DNA from: Campylobacterales bacterium
Lineage (GTDB): Bacteria; Campylobacterota_A; Desulfurellia; JAADFJ01
Assembly (NCBI GenBank): GCA_027080125.1
Contig: JALWSW010000168.1
Span: forward strand, 1-14,666
DNA: 14,666 nucleotides
Direction of reading: 5' to 3'
The notes beneath the pieces are model-generated. The model worked only from the letters and a program-made list of their open reading frames with translations, was not told where the DNA came from and ran no database searches. Of the stretch, positions 1 through 7,756 are shown piece after piece (the stretch's first letter is position 1; every line of letters begins with the position of its first letter). A program made the position numbers and the translations under genes.

Positions 1-731
1 GGATCGTTTAATTCCTCAAACTCAAGCCCTTTTTTTCTTGCAACTATTGCGGTTTCTTCTGCAAGAAGTTTTATAAGCTCTTTCGCCGGTTCACAGGAAA
101 GTATTTGATCGCCTGTGAAACCGGTAAAACCTGCCACCGCATTACAGGCAACATTAGCAATCAGCTTGCGCCATATAGGAACCTCTATATTACCTTCTAT
201 CAGTTTAACGGTAAAGCCGGCTTTGTTGAGAAAATCTATCATTTTGATAAACGTTTCATCGGGTTTGTTCCCCTCAAGCGTTCCGAGCCAGACCCCTCCT
301 ATGCCTCCGGTGTAGCGTATATGGCACTCATCCAATGGCATAGCGCTATGAGCGGTTACTCCGCCCACAACACGTTCTTTTCCTACAACCTCAGCGATGG
401 TTTCCAGATTTCCGAGCCCGTTTTGAACCGAAAGGACATAACCGTTACTGTCGACAATTTTTAATGCGGTTTTTGCTGCCGCTCTGGTAGCATATCCTTT
501 TACCGATATCTGAACGATATCAAATTTACCGAACTTTTCAGGTTCCGTAGTGGCTTTGACCCATTGATGCTTGTAAGATCCGTCCGGCATATAAAGCGTT
601 ATGCCGTAATTATTAATCTTTTCAACCTTTTTTTTATCAATATCAATGAGCGTTACGTCACATCCTGCCTCTTTCAGGAGAACCCCGAACGTAGCTCCAA
701 GTGCTCCTGATCCAACTATTGCTACTCTCAT
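1..731 (-). CDS. panE: 2-dehydropantoate 2-reductase (ketopantoate reductase), 3' end outside the window
   Basis: NADPH-dependent reduction of ketopantoate to pantoate in the cytoplasmic pathway to pantothenate and CoA. Translating the minus strand from ATG at 731 gives an uninterrupted 243 codons running off the left edge; family members are about 300 residues, so the last ~60 are missing. The N-terminus carries the Rossmann signature GSGALGATFG (residues 7-16) followed by an acidic D/I/D strand end typical of the nucleotide-binding fold. Around residue 187 lies WRKLIANVACNAV, matching the family's catalytic Lys (K189) and the conserved Asn pair (N193, N197). The start has a strong purine-rich ribosome site (GGGGGGAG, 3-4 nt upstream) and its own promoter. 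It is separated from thiE by ~140 bp and is probably transcribed alone or with genes beyond the left edge. Some ApbA/PanE-family proteins are other 2-ketoacid reductases, so the exact substrate is family-level inference. Confidence 0.85.
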   Translation of the reverse strand, partial: MRVAIVGSGALGATFGVLLKEAGCDVTLIDIDKKKVEKINNYGITLYMPDGSYKHQWVKATTEPEKFGKFDIVQISVKGYATRAAAKTALKIVDSNGYVLSVQNGLGNLETIAEVVGKERVVGGVTAHSAMPLDECHIRYTGGIGGVWLGTLEGNKPDETFIKMIDFLNKAGFTVKLIEGNIEVPIWRKLIANVACNAVAGFTGFTGDQILSCEPAKELIKLLAEETAIVARKKGLEFEELND

Positions 732-793
732 ACTCCCCCCGATTTGAGTTTGAATAGTTTATACATAAAACCATTAACGTTAAACTACTTCAC

Positions 794-821
794 ATTATAT
801 CAAATAAGAACTGCCTGTCAA
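794..821 (-). promoter_or_regulatory. Near-consensus sigma70-type promoter for panE, with a 10-bp palindrome just downstream
   Basis: On the minus strand TTGACA (821-816), a 16-nt spacer and TATAAT (799-794) are both perfect hexamers. Transcription would start near 787, leaving a ~55-nt leader before the ATG at 731. A perfect palindrome TTAACGTTAA (774-783) lies in the first ~15 transcribed bases, a position where a repressor could act; that role is inference. No convincing intrinsic terminator for the upstream thi operon was found between 822 and 870. Confidence 0.75.
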
Positions 822-870
822 GAATTTTTTTAACTGATTTTTATGTCGGTTTATGATTTGGTCTTTGATA

Positions 871-1524
871 TTACGAAAGAGGCAAAATCGTTGAACGAAT
901 CTTTTTGTTTAGCAATTTTGTGGTTTTTGCCGGATCGGTTGCCTGTGTAATTGCCGTTACCACCGCGCAGATTCTTGCACCGGAACCAACAACCTGCTCT
1001 ATATTATCAGGCTTTATGCCGCCCATTACGCTAAAGGGTATCGTTATTTTTTGGGAAACGGATTTCAAATATCTGATGCCCAGAGGTTTATACGAGTTTG
1101 TCTTGGTTTGTGTGGGAAATATCGGTCCCACATTGATATAATCGGCTTCCAGATTGATTGCCTGCTCTATCTCTTTGGGATTATGCGTTGATACACCGAC
1201 CAAAAGTTTGCCGTCAATTTTTCTTATGTCTGAAACAGAAAGATCATCTTGACCGACATGAACACCGTCTGCTCCCGATAGTATCGCAATATCGGCACGG
1301 TCGTCGATTATCAGAATACCTTTGAAGTTTTTTCTGAATTCTCTGGCAAGAATGATTTTTTCAGAATCCGTTTCATCTTTCATTCTAAGCTGGATTATGT
1401 CAACATAACCAGCGATTTGTTTGACAAGCTCAATCGGATTATAGATGCAAAGCGAAGGCGTTATAACAGGATATAACGCTCCTTTTTCAAATATTGACCC
1501 GAGTGTCTTAACCCGCCAATCCAA
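871..1524 (-). CDS. thiE: Thiamine-phosphate synthase
   Basis: Joins HMP-pyrophosphate to the thiazole phosphate carboxylate to give thiamine phosphate; cytoplasmic TIM barrel. Visible family motifs are the metal/pyrophosphate-binding segment ADGVHVGQDD, then GVSTHN, NVGPIFPTQTKT with a following PLG, and the phosphate loop SVMGGI near the C-terminus. The start is not obvious. An in-frame ATG at 1578 would bury 71 nt in thiH and add an N-terminus unlike the family. I prefer TTG at 1524, which has AAGGA 8 nt upstream, overlaps the 3' end of thiH by 17 nt and gives 217 residues, the normal ThiE length. The fold begins at LYPVITPS soon after this start. It is the last gene of the ppsR-thiSGHE cluster and probably translated by coupling to thiH. 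Confidence 0.9.
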   Translation of the reverse strand: MDWRVKTLGSIFEKGALYPVITPSLCIYNPIELVKQIAGYVDIIQLRMKDETDSEKIILAREFRKNFKGILIIDDRADIAILSGADGVHVGQDDLSVSDIRKIDGKLLVGVSTHNPKEIEQAINLEADYINVGPIFPTQTKTNSYKPLGIRYLKSVSQKITIPFSVMGGIKPDNIEQVVGSGARICAVVTAITQATDPAKTTKLLNKKIRSTILPLS

Positions 1525-2626
1525 TATCCCAGTCCTTCCACACCGGATACAACCCGGCAGCTCTGATTGCCCTGACAACTTCTGCGGGAGTTCTGTTATC
1601 GCTTATATCAAACTGACCAGTAGTAGAATCGTCGCTATAACCGCCAGGATTCGTTTTTGAGCCTGCGCTTGTATTGGTGGCAGCTATCTGCAACAGCTTA
1701 TCTCTGAAGCCGGCTCTCTCTCTTGTTGATAGCACCAGAAATGCTTGAGGAAAAACAAGCCTTAATGCCAGAATTATCTGCAACAGATCTCTGTCTTTGA
1801 CCTCAACTGTGGGTTGATAACTGCCGACAAATGGTCTTATTCTGGGAAACGAAAATCCGATCTGTGTTTTCCAAAATCTTTTTCTTATAAAGGCGGCATG
1901 AAGAGCTGCAAAAAAGATATCGGTTCTGAAATCGGCAAGTCCCAATAGCACACCGAAGTTTATCTTTTTGATACCGGCTTTTGCAGCTCGTTCGGGTCCC
2001 TCTATTCTCCACCGGAAATCTCTTTTCGGTCCGCCGATATGAACGATTTTATAGACTTTTTTGTTGTAGGTTTCCTGGTAGAGGCTCAATCCGTCGCATC
2101 CTGCTGCCACTGCTTTTCTGTATAGATTTTCTGTGAGCGGCTGAACTTCTATGGATATAGAAGGAAATTTTTTATGAAGAAGCGCAATGGTATCTATCAG
2201 ATAGTCGCTTTTCATAACAATCGGATCCTCTCCGCTCACAATGAGAATATGCCTGAAACCTTGATTGTAAAGATAATCCGCATCTTTTGATATCTCTTTG
2301 CTGCTGAGTCGCTTTCTTTCTATCTTGTTGTTTTTGTTGAAACCGCAATAGACACATCTGTTTATACATCTATTGGTGATATAAAGCGGAGCATAAAGAA
2401 AACGCGCCTTACCGAAATATTGAGTTGTGATACGACTGGCTTTTTTCTCCAATTCCGGTAACCTTGCTGATGCAGTCTGAGAAAGAAGTATCGGAAGATC
2501 GCCTACTGAGAAATTCTCCTTTTTTAAAAGTTTGTCAAGTGTATCCGGTTTTACGTTTGCTATTTTCGCAGAGACCTTTTCCCATCTGTATTGCTCAAGT
2601 AAGCTCAGAAAATTTTTATACCTCAT
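1508..2626 (-). CDS. thiH: 2-iminoacetate synthase (radical SAM tyrosine lyase)
   Basis: Cleaves tyrosine with SAM and a [4Fe-4S] cluster to dehydroglycine (2-iminoacetate), which ThiG uses to build the thiazole ring. The radical SAM motif CX3CX2C is plain at C87, C91 and C94, followed by GFNKNNKI, the usual ThiH continuation. At 372 residues the length is normal (E. coli ThiH is about 377). The ATG at 2626 overlaps the thiG stop in an ATGA junction, and the stop at 1508 overlaps the start of thiE, so translation is probably coupled through the set. Having ThiH rather than the glycine oxidase ThiO fits an organism living with little oxygen. No missing residue or frameshift was seen. Confidence 0.95.
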   Translation of the reverse strand: MRYKNFLSLLEQYRWEKVSAKIANVKPDTLDKLLKKENFSVGDLPILLSQTASARLPELEKKASRITTQYFGKARFLYAPLYITNRCINRCVYCGFNKNNKIERKRLSSKEISKDADYLYNQGFRHILIVSGEDPIVMKSDYLIDTIALLHKKFPSISIEVQPLTENLYRKAVAAGCDGLSLYQETYNKKVYKIVHIGGPKRDFRWRIEGPERAAKAGIKKINFGVLLGLADFRTDIFFAALHAAFIRKRFWKTQIGFSFPRIRPFVGSYQPTVEVKDRDLLQIILALRLVFPQAFLVLSTRERAGFRDKLLQIAATNTSAGSKTNPGGYSDDSTTGQFDISDNRTPAEVVRAIRAAGLYPVWKDWDIGLAG

Positions 2627-3381
2627 ATAATGCCTTTTTCCGGACTGCTTGCGTATGCATGCTCTTTTGAGGCGATAATTCCTGCCTCATATCCGGTTCT
2701 TCCTGCCTCAACGGCGAGTTTGAATGCTTTTGCCATTTTTACCGGATTATCCGAGGTGGCAATTGCAGTATTTACCAAAACCGCATCTGCGCCCATCTCC
2801 ATAGCATATCCCGCATCGCTTGGGCTTCCAAGTCCGGCATCCACAACAACCGGAAGATTTGAATTCTCAATGATTATACGAATCATCTCCTTGGTTTTCA
2901 TTCCCCTTGCAGAGCCGATCGGACTGGCAAGAGGCATCACTGCCTCCGCTCCGGCATCCTCCAATCTTTTTGCAAGAACCGGATCGGCATTCATATACAC
3001 AAGCACCGCAAATCCATCTTTTGCCAGCTTCTCGGTTGCTTTGAGCGTATCAATCGGATCAGGCAAAAGATACCAAGGATCGGGAGTAACCTCAAGCTTT
3101 ACCCAGTTCCCAAGTCCCATATTTCTGCCGATATTTGCAATTTTTATTGCCTCGCTGGCATTTTGTGCGCCAGAAGTGTTGGGCAAAATCTGAATCCGGC
3201 TGAAATCTATCGCTTCGATGATATCCTCCTGTGTATTGTCAAGGTCAACTCTTCTGAGCGCAACGGTTACGATTTCACTTCCCGAGGCATTTATTGCCTC
3301 CTTCATGACGGAGTTTGAGGAAAATTTCCCCGTTCCCACAATCAGTCTCGAGGAAAACTTTCTGCCTGCTATCTGAAGCAT
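2623..3381 (-). CDS. thiG: Thiazole synthase
   Basis: Condenses deoxyxylulose 5-phosphate, dehydroglycine and sulfur from ThiS thiocarboxylate into the thiazole phosphate. The sequence shows the N-terminal RLIVGTGKF, the catalytic Schiff-base lysine in NWVKLEV (K95), the PLASPIGS loop and the phosphate-binding VVDAGLGSPSDA plus GADAVLVNTAIA. I start it at ATG 3381, whose A is the last base of the thiS stop (TAATG). This start is preceded by GGGGGCGG, which both encodes the ThiS C-terminal glycines and serves as a ribosome site. A start at 3417 would add 12 residues inside thiS that look non-native. The product is 252 residues, normal for ThiG. Confidence 0.95.
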   Translation of the reverse strand: MLQIAGRKFSSRLIVGTGKFSSNSVMKEAINASGSEIVTVALRRVDLDNTQEDIIEAIDFSRIQILPNTSGAQNASEAIKIANIGRNMGLGNWVKLEVTPDPWYLLPDPIDTLKATEKLAKDGFAVLVYMNADPVLAKRLEDAGAEAVMPLASPIGSARGMKTKEMIRIIIENSNLPVVVDAGLGSPSDAGYAMEMGADAVLVNTAIATSDNPVKMAKAFKLAVEAGRTGYEAGIIASKEHAYASSPEKGII

Positions 3382-3578
3382 TATCCGCCCCCGACCGCGC
3401 TTATAATATCTATACAATCGTTTTCTTTCAGCATTGCCGTTTTATACTCCTCTTTTTTAATCGGTTTTCCATTTAGTTGAATATAGAGCATCCTGTTGTT
3501 TAATTTCAAGTCTATAATCAACTCTTCAACGGTTTTTGCATTAAAATCTCTCGATTTTCCGTTTACCAACAGTTTCAT
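3381..3578 (-). CDS. thiS: Sulfur carrier protein ThiS
   Basis: Small ubiquitin-like sulfur carrier (65 residues). Its C-terminal glycine is adenylated and converted to a thiocarboxylate that donates sulfur to ThiG. The sequence begins MKLLVNGKSRDF, has the central LNGKPI strand and ends AVGGG with the required terminal Gly-Gly. An AAGGA ribosome site lies 9 nt before the ATG. It sits 12 nt after ppsR and overlaps thiG by one base. The adenylyltransferase ThiF needed to activate it is not in the window; it may lie elsewhere or be replaced by a MoeB-type enzyme. Confidence 0.95.
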   Translation of the reverse strand: MKLLVNGKSRDFNAKTVEELIIDLKLNNRMLYIQLNGKPIKKEEYKTAMLKENDCIDIISAVGGG

Positions 3579-3590
3579 TTTGGATTTTCC

Positions 3591-4418
3591 TTACGCGTGC
3601 AGTTTCATGCCGTTTTTTTTGTTAAACACTTCAAGGATTTCAGAAGCAATCTCTTCTATCGATCTTCCGGTTACCTCAACCTTCAGCCACTGCGGATGTT
3701 TCTTTGTCAGCTCATAAAGCATTTCGGTCTCCTCATAAATAAAACTCCTGCTGCAATAATTGGGGTTGCTCAAGCGAAGCTTTTTTGCCCTGTGACGTCT
3801 TATGCCAAGCAGCACTTCAGGATCGATAGTCAAAACCACGACACGATTTTGATCGATCGAATCTAATATCGAAGGAAATCTTTCACCTTTCACAAGCGCA
3901 AAATTGGCAACCCGATATCCCTCTTCAGCCAGATAAAGTGAAAGCGGCGTTTTACCGGATCGGGAGAGTCCCAGAATCACTATATCGGCTTCCTCTATAT
4001 CCTTGACCGATCTGTTGTCATCATGAGCCAATGTATAATCCAAAGCGGCAATCCTGTCAAAATATTTATCTCCTATTCTGTGCAGAAGTCCTGATTTTCC
4101 GGCTACCTTTTTTCCGAGAAATCCCTCGAATTTTCTCAGAAAAAATCCGAAAATATCGATATGGAATATGTTGTTATCCTCGCAATATCGATGCAGAATA
4201 TTTCTCAGTTTTGTATCGGCAATAGTAAAAAGCACCATAATATCGGAATAACTTGAGGCTGCCTCAATTACCTCTGATAATCGTTCGGTGTTGTTGACTC
4301 TTCCGAATCGCATTACCGAAACGTTAGGGTTGTCAAACTGGACAAGGAAAGCCTCCGTAATGCGCTTAACGGTTTCGGCGGTTCCGTCTGAAACCAGTAA
4401 TAATCTTTTTTTCTCCAC
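3591..4418 (-). CDS. ppsR: Bifunctional PEP synthetase / pyruvate phosphate dikinase regulatory protein (kinase-pyrophosphorylase)
   Basis: DUF299-family regulator that inactivates PEP synthetase or pyruvate phosphate dikinase by ADP-dependent threonine phosphorylation and reactivates it by Pi-dependent dephosphorylation, so it gates gluconeogenic PEP formation. The N-terminus LLLVSDGTAETV is the family opening; DYTLAHDD (residues 127-134) and the P-loop GLSRSGKTPLS (150-160) are diagnostic. At 275 residues it has the usual length. The start is GTG at 4418, which places the conserved SDGT at the expected position. There is no Shine-Dalgarno sequence, and a TATAAT lies only 6 nt upstream, suggesting a leaderless message. 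It is the promoter-proximal gene of the thi cluster, 12 nt before thiS, so thiamine genes and a PEP/pyruvate switch are probably co-transcribed. Whether the target is PpsA or PpdK cannot be told from this window. Confidence 0.92.
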   Translation of the reverse strand: MEKKRLLLVSDGTAETVKRITEAFLVQFDNPNVSVMRFGRVNNTERLSEVIEAASSYSDIMVLFTIADTKLRNILHRYCEDNNIFHIDIFGFFLRKFEGFLGKKVAGKSGLLHRIGDKYFDRIAALDYTLAHDDNRSVKDIEEADIVILGLSRSGKTPLSLYLAEEGYRVANFALVKGERFPSILDSIDQNRVVVLTIDPEVLLGIRRHRAKKLRLSNPNYCSRSFIYEETEMLYELTKKHPQWLKVEVTGRSIEEIASEILEVFNKKNGMKLHA

Positions 4419-4424
4419 GCAAGC

Positions 4425-4430
4425 ATTATA
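4425..4430 (-). promoter_or_regulatory. -10 element for the ppsR-thiSGHE operon, consistent with a leaderless start
   Basis: Minus-strand TATAAT (4430-4425) ends 6 nt before the GTG of ppsR, so transcription would begin at or within a base or two of the start codon. No good -35 hexamer sits at 16-18 nt, so an activator or extended contacts may be needed. No TPP riboswitch (no CUGAGA-type thi box) fits in the 90-bp gap to recG or precedes thiS. Confidence 0.5.
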
Positions 4431-4466
4431 GCTTTATCATCGAATAAATAAAGTGCGTAAGGGACA

Positions 4467-4493
4467 GTTCGAATAACTATTGTTAAATCGAAC
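4467..4493. promoter_or_regulatory. Imperfect 27-bp palindrome in the recG/ppsR divergent promoter region; candidate operator
   Basis: Arms GTTCGA (4467-4472) and TCGAAC (4488-4493) are perfect inverted copies. Inside them TAAC (4474-4477) and GTTA (4482-4485) continue the symmetry, offset by one base, around a TATT centre. The right half covers the proposed recG -35 hexamer. The arms are in opposite orientation to the CGAAC-N4-GTTCG LexA box, so I do not call it a LexA site; the binding factor is unknown. Confidence 0.45.
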
Positions 4494-4507
4494 GGCGCGG
4501 CTATATT
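4480..4507 (+). promoter_or_regulatory. Promoter for recG, consistent with a leaderless start
   Basis: TTGTTA (4480-4485), a 16-nt spacer and TATATT (4502-4507). The ATG of recG follows after 7 nt, so +1 would fall at or next to the start codon. This agrees with the absence of any Shine-Dalgarno sequence before the gene. Confidence 0.5.
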
Positions 4508-4514
4508 TTTGTTT

Positions 4515-6524
4515 ATGATTGAAGATAAAAAAACAATTGAAATTTTTTCCGAAGACTTATGTCAAGTTGACGGAATTGGCAAAAAGAGGGCTCAACTGCT
4601 TTACAAAAAAGGCATAAAGACAGTGTGGGATCTGCTTTGCACTGTCCCGGTTCGTCTTGAAGACAGGCGAAAGATTTCTGAGGCAAATGAACTTGAGGAT
4701 GGAAAATATGCCCTTGTTGCCGGTAAAATATTCTCAAGTCAAGCAGCAAGAACATTGCGCGGAACAAGAATCTTTACCGCATCGCTTAAAAGCGGCAACA
4801 CCGAGATTCAGCTTGTTTTTTTCAACGGTAATTTCAGGTCGTTGAGCTGGCTTTTAAAACCGGGAAAATATCTTATCGCCTATGGAATTGTTGAAAAAGG
4901 TTTCAGGATTCAGATGATACATCCCAAATTTAAGATAGTCCGAAAAGTCGATATAGAAAATTATCATGGTAAAATTTATCCGGTATATTCGGAAAGCATA
5001 CGATTTTTATCCAATATTATGCCAAAGCTTATTGGTGAAATTGAGGAGAGATTGCCTTCCGGTTTTGACATCTTTCCCGATCGATTTATCAAAAAGCATC
5101 GGCTTATCAATATAATCGATGCTTGGAAGATGATGCATACGCCTGTTGATAACAATCTTGATTTGGCAAAAAGAAGAATGAAGTATAACGAGGCGATAGC
5201 TTTTCTTTCAAAAAGATTAAGATTTTCAGAAAGCATAAAGAAGGCGAGGGCTTTTAAAATGAAAGCACCGGGCATTATAGATAAATTAGAACAGAAACTT
5301 CCTTTTAAGCTGACAGCTGATCAGAAAAAGGCAATCGCCGAGATTTCAAAGTCAATGAACTCGGATAAAGCGATGTTTCATCTTTTGCAGGGCGATGTCG
5401 GAAGCGGAAAGACTGTTGTGGCAATAGCGGCGGCTTTGATTGCTGCGGATTCCGGTTATCAAACAGCGTTTATGGCTCCCACCGACCTTTTGGCTCAGCA
5501 GCATTTTACCTCTGTCAATTCAATTGCATCGTCGTTTTCTCTGAAAGCGGTGCTTCTTACGGGAAAACAGAAACCGAAAGAGCAAGGCGAGGCAAGAAAT
5601 CAGATAAGCTCAGGACAAGCCGATATAGTTGTAGGCACGCATTCTTTGATATCGGAAAAAACAGAGTTTGCTAAACTCGGTCTTGCGATAATCGATGAGC
5701 AGCAGCGATTCGGTGTGATTCAGCGCCAGATGCTTGTCAATAAATCGGTCTGTCCTCATTTGCTTATGCTAACAGCTACTCCCATTCCAAGAACGCTTCT
5801 TATGAGCTTTTACAGAGAGCTTAGCGTTTCGGAATTAAAACAGATGCCTCTTGGAAGAAAACCTGTGAAAACAAGGTTTGTGATGCCTGAGAACAGAGAA
5901 AAGATGTACCGGTTTATCGAAAAACATATAGAAAAAGGAGAGCTCTGTTATGTGGTGCTTCCTTTGATAGAGGAATCCGAAAAGCTGAATCTGAGAAATG
6001 TAAAAAAGGAATATGAAAGATTAAAAAGGATTTTTTCCTGCAAAATAGAGATGCTGCACGGACAGATGGATGAGGCAGACAGGCAGGAGGTAATGGAGCG
6101 ATTCAGGCGGAAAGAAACAAAGATTGTCGTTTCTACAACTGTGATAGAGGTGGGTGTTGATGTGCCTGATGCAACGATAATGCTTATTGAGGATGCAGAC
6201 AGATTCGGAATGTCACAGATTCATCAGTTAAGGGGCAGGGTAGGCAGGTCGTCGCTTCAGTCATACTGCTTTCTTGCCGCTGGTGATCCAACAGAGCGGG
6301 CACTGCAAAGACTTCGGTTTCTTGAGTCCTGCAATGACGGATTTAAGATAAGCGTGGAGGATTTGAGACTAAGAGGACCGGGACAGTTCATAGGTGAAAA
6401 TCAGTCGGGATTTGCAGGCTTCAGGTATCTGGATTGGGAAAAGGATATAAAAATCATCAATTCTCTAAACGAAGATATAAATATGATAGCTGCAAATCCT
6501 CTTGTTTTCGAATTGCTTCGATAA
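4515..6524 (+). CDS. recG: ATP-dependent DNA helicase RecG
   Basis: Superfamily 2 helicase that remodels stalled replication forks and recombination intermediates (fork reversal, branch migration). Domain order is normal. An N-terminal helix-hairpin-helix-like stretch (VDGIGKKRAQLLYKKGI) comes first, then the OB-fold wedge domain (roughly residues 60-170). The first helicase lobe has Walker A GDVGSGKT (293-300), MAPTDLLAQQHF, motif II DEQQRFGV (394-401) and LTATPIPRTL. The second lobe has VVSTTVIEVGVDVP and the arginine finger QLRGRVGR (571-578). It ends with the TRG-like C-terminus. Length is 669 residues from ATG 4515, near the low end for RecG. Motif II reads DEQQ where DEQH is more usual. 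An in-frame TTG at 4509 could add two residues but has no ribosome site. The gene converges on resB with only 11 bp between stop codons. Confidence 0.96.
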   Translation: MIEDKKTIEIFSEDLCQVDGIGKKRAQLLYKKGIKTVWDLLCTVPVRLEDRRKISEANELEDGKYALVAGKIFSSQAARTLRGTRIFTASLKSGNTEIQLVFFNGNFRSLSWLLKPGKYLIAYGIVEKGFRIQMIHPKFKIVRKVDIENYHGKIYPVYSESIRFLSNIMPKLIGEIEERLPSGFDIFPDRFIKKHRLINIIDAWKMMHTPVDNNLDLAKRRMKYNEAIAFLSKRLRFSESIKKARAFKMKAPGIIDKLEQKLPFKLTADQKKAIAEISKSMNSDKAMFHLLQGDVGSGKTVVAIAAALIAADSGYQTAFMAPTDLLAQQHFTSVNSIASSFSLKAVLLTGKQKPKEQGEARNQISSGQADIVVGTHSLISEKTEFAKLGLAIIDEQQRFGVIQRQMLVNKSVCPHLLMLTATPIPRTLLMSFYRELSVSELKQMPLGRKPVKTRFVMPENREKMYRFIEKHIEKGELCYVVLPLIEESEKLNLRNVKKEYERLKRIFSCKIEMLHGQMDEADRQEVMERFRRKETKIVVSTTVIEVGVDVPDATIMLIEDADRFGMSQIHQLRGRVGRSSLQSYCFLAAGDPTERALQRLRFLESCNDGFKISVEDLRLRGPGQFIGENQSGFAGFRYLDWEKDIKIINSLNEDINMIAANPLVFELLR

Positions 6525-6535
6525 TTTGTGTAAAC

Positions 6536-7750
6536 TCAGCCTTTCACCGATTTCCTACGTTTGTATATATAATATTTTCCATCTGAAGCAGAAACTATAA
6601 AAAGCTGATGACGTCTGTATGGCAGGAAAAGACCAATCATAGTAAAGAATATCCCGGCATAAAGCGCAATCAGCATAAAAGCGGCCCCCGGTGTTTTTGA
6701 TGCCTGAATAATCGTTATATATCTTGGCTTAATCTTTTCTAGAGCTAATGTAAAGTTGCCAAGATTCACCGGAGATTCGGAGAAAATCCAGCCGGATCTG
6801 TCAGAATTGCCATTTTTTACCTCAATAAGCAAAGCATTGCCAAATCTTGGGAAACGGTTTGTGTAGTTGATTAATTTAATGGTTGTATCGTCATATTGAA
6901 ACGATTGTCCAAGCATCAAGGTTTTTGTTACGGTCTTATCAGACGAATAGGCGCTCAGAACAAATGATGAGTTTGCCCTGTCGATGTCCCATCCGGTCTG
7001 ATAAAACCAGATATTTTTATAAACAAACGGGTGATTTACCCTAAGTTCGAAAGGTATAATCTTGTTGCCATCTATCGCATCCCCGTGTGTTATATATGCT
7101 TTTATCTGTCCGGTTTTATAATGGGTTATTTCAAAGTAGTTGTTTTTTATGTAAAAAGGCAGGGTTCCCGACTTCCTTTTATTGTTGTGCCAGGTATTGC
7201 TGCTTGTTCCGTCAGGCAGCATAAGATATCCCTTGAATCCAACAAAAGCGGTTGTAGCTCCAATGATTGCTATCAATATTATCGACAGATGGATAAAAAA
7301 TACGGAGAAATGCCGCCACCTGCCGAACTGAAGTATAATACTGCGTATTCCGTTTTCTTCTCGCTCAATTATATGATAACGGCGAGTTTTTATACGCCTG
7401 AAGAATCGGTCCAATCCGTTTTTGTTTACCTGTAGCTTACTGAAAGCTTTTCCAAACTTTTTAGGCGCTTTCATGGACGGAGATACCAGCATTTTGTATA
7501 ACGAGGGAAAACGATCTATGCTGCAGGCAACTATGTTTATCATCAGCAAAACAATAAGCGTGATAAACCACCACGAATGATACGAGTCGCTCATCTGCAT
7601 AATATTGTAAAGTTTTATCATAAACGGACTTGCGGTAGAATAAAAATGTTCCGTAAATTTTGGTGTGATATATGTTCCCGGTATCAGTCCTATTGCAATG
7701 AGAGTAAGCAAAATAATGGCGGTTTTAAACGAAGTTAATACGTTTTTCAT
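6536..7750 (-). CDS. resB: Cytochrome c biogenesis protein ResB (System II)
   Basis: Membrane partner of CcsA in the System II heme delivery and synthetase complex, which moves heme across the inner membrane and attaches it to apocytochromes c. The 404-residue protein has the ResB layout: a transmembrane helix at ~8-28 ending in GLIPGTYI, a second at ~60-78, and a third at ~148-170 with the conserved histidine (H154 in FFIHLSI). A large periplasmic domain follows (~172-350), including a WFYQTGWD stretch, then a last helix at ~352-378 and a basic tail. Its ATG follows the ccsA stop by 6 nt, so the two are co-transcribed and probably coupled. The 3' end converges on recG and I see no terminator in the 11-bp gap. 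Confidence 0.93.
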   Translation of the reverse strand: MKNVLTSFKTAIILLTLIAIGLIPGTYITPKFTEHFYSTASPFMIKLYNIMQMSDSYHSWWFITLIVLLMINIVACSIDRFPSLYKMLVSPSMKAPKKFGKAFSKLQVNKNGLDRFFRRIKTRRYHIIEREENGIRSIILQFGRWRHFSVFFIHLSIILIAIIGATTAFVGFKGYLMLPDGTSSNTWHNNKRKSGTLPFYIKNNYFEITHYKTGQIKAYITHGDAIDGNKIIPFELRVNHPFVYKNIWFYQTGWDIDRANSSFVLSAYSSDKTVTKTLMLGQSFQYDDTTIKLINYTNRFPRFGNALLIEVKNGNSDRSGWIFSESPVNLGNFTLALEKIKPRYITIIQASKTPGAAFMLIALYAGIFFTMIGLFLPYRRHQLFIVSASDGKYYIYKRRKSVKG

Positions 7751-7756
7751 CTGTCT

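Noticed and set aside
2630..3193. Plus-strand 187-codon open frame opposite thiG
   Set aside because: It is the antisense shadow of thiG, whose own motifs are unambiguous; low-complexity Ala/Ser/Pro composition.
6525..6535. Bidirectional terminator between convergent recG and resB
   Set aside because: Only 11 bp separate the stops and no inverted repeat is visible there.
7031..7435. Plus-strand 134-codon open frame opposite resB
   Set aside because: Antisense of a clear ResB coding sequence, with no domain or ribosome site.
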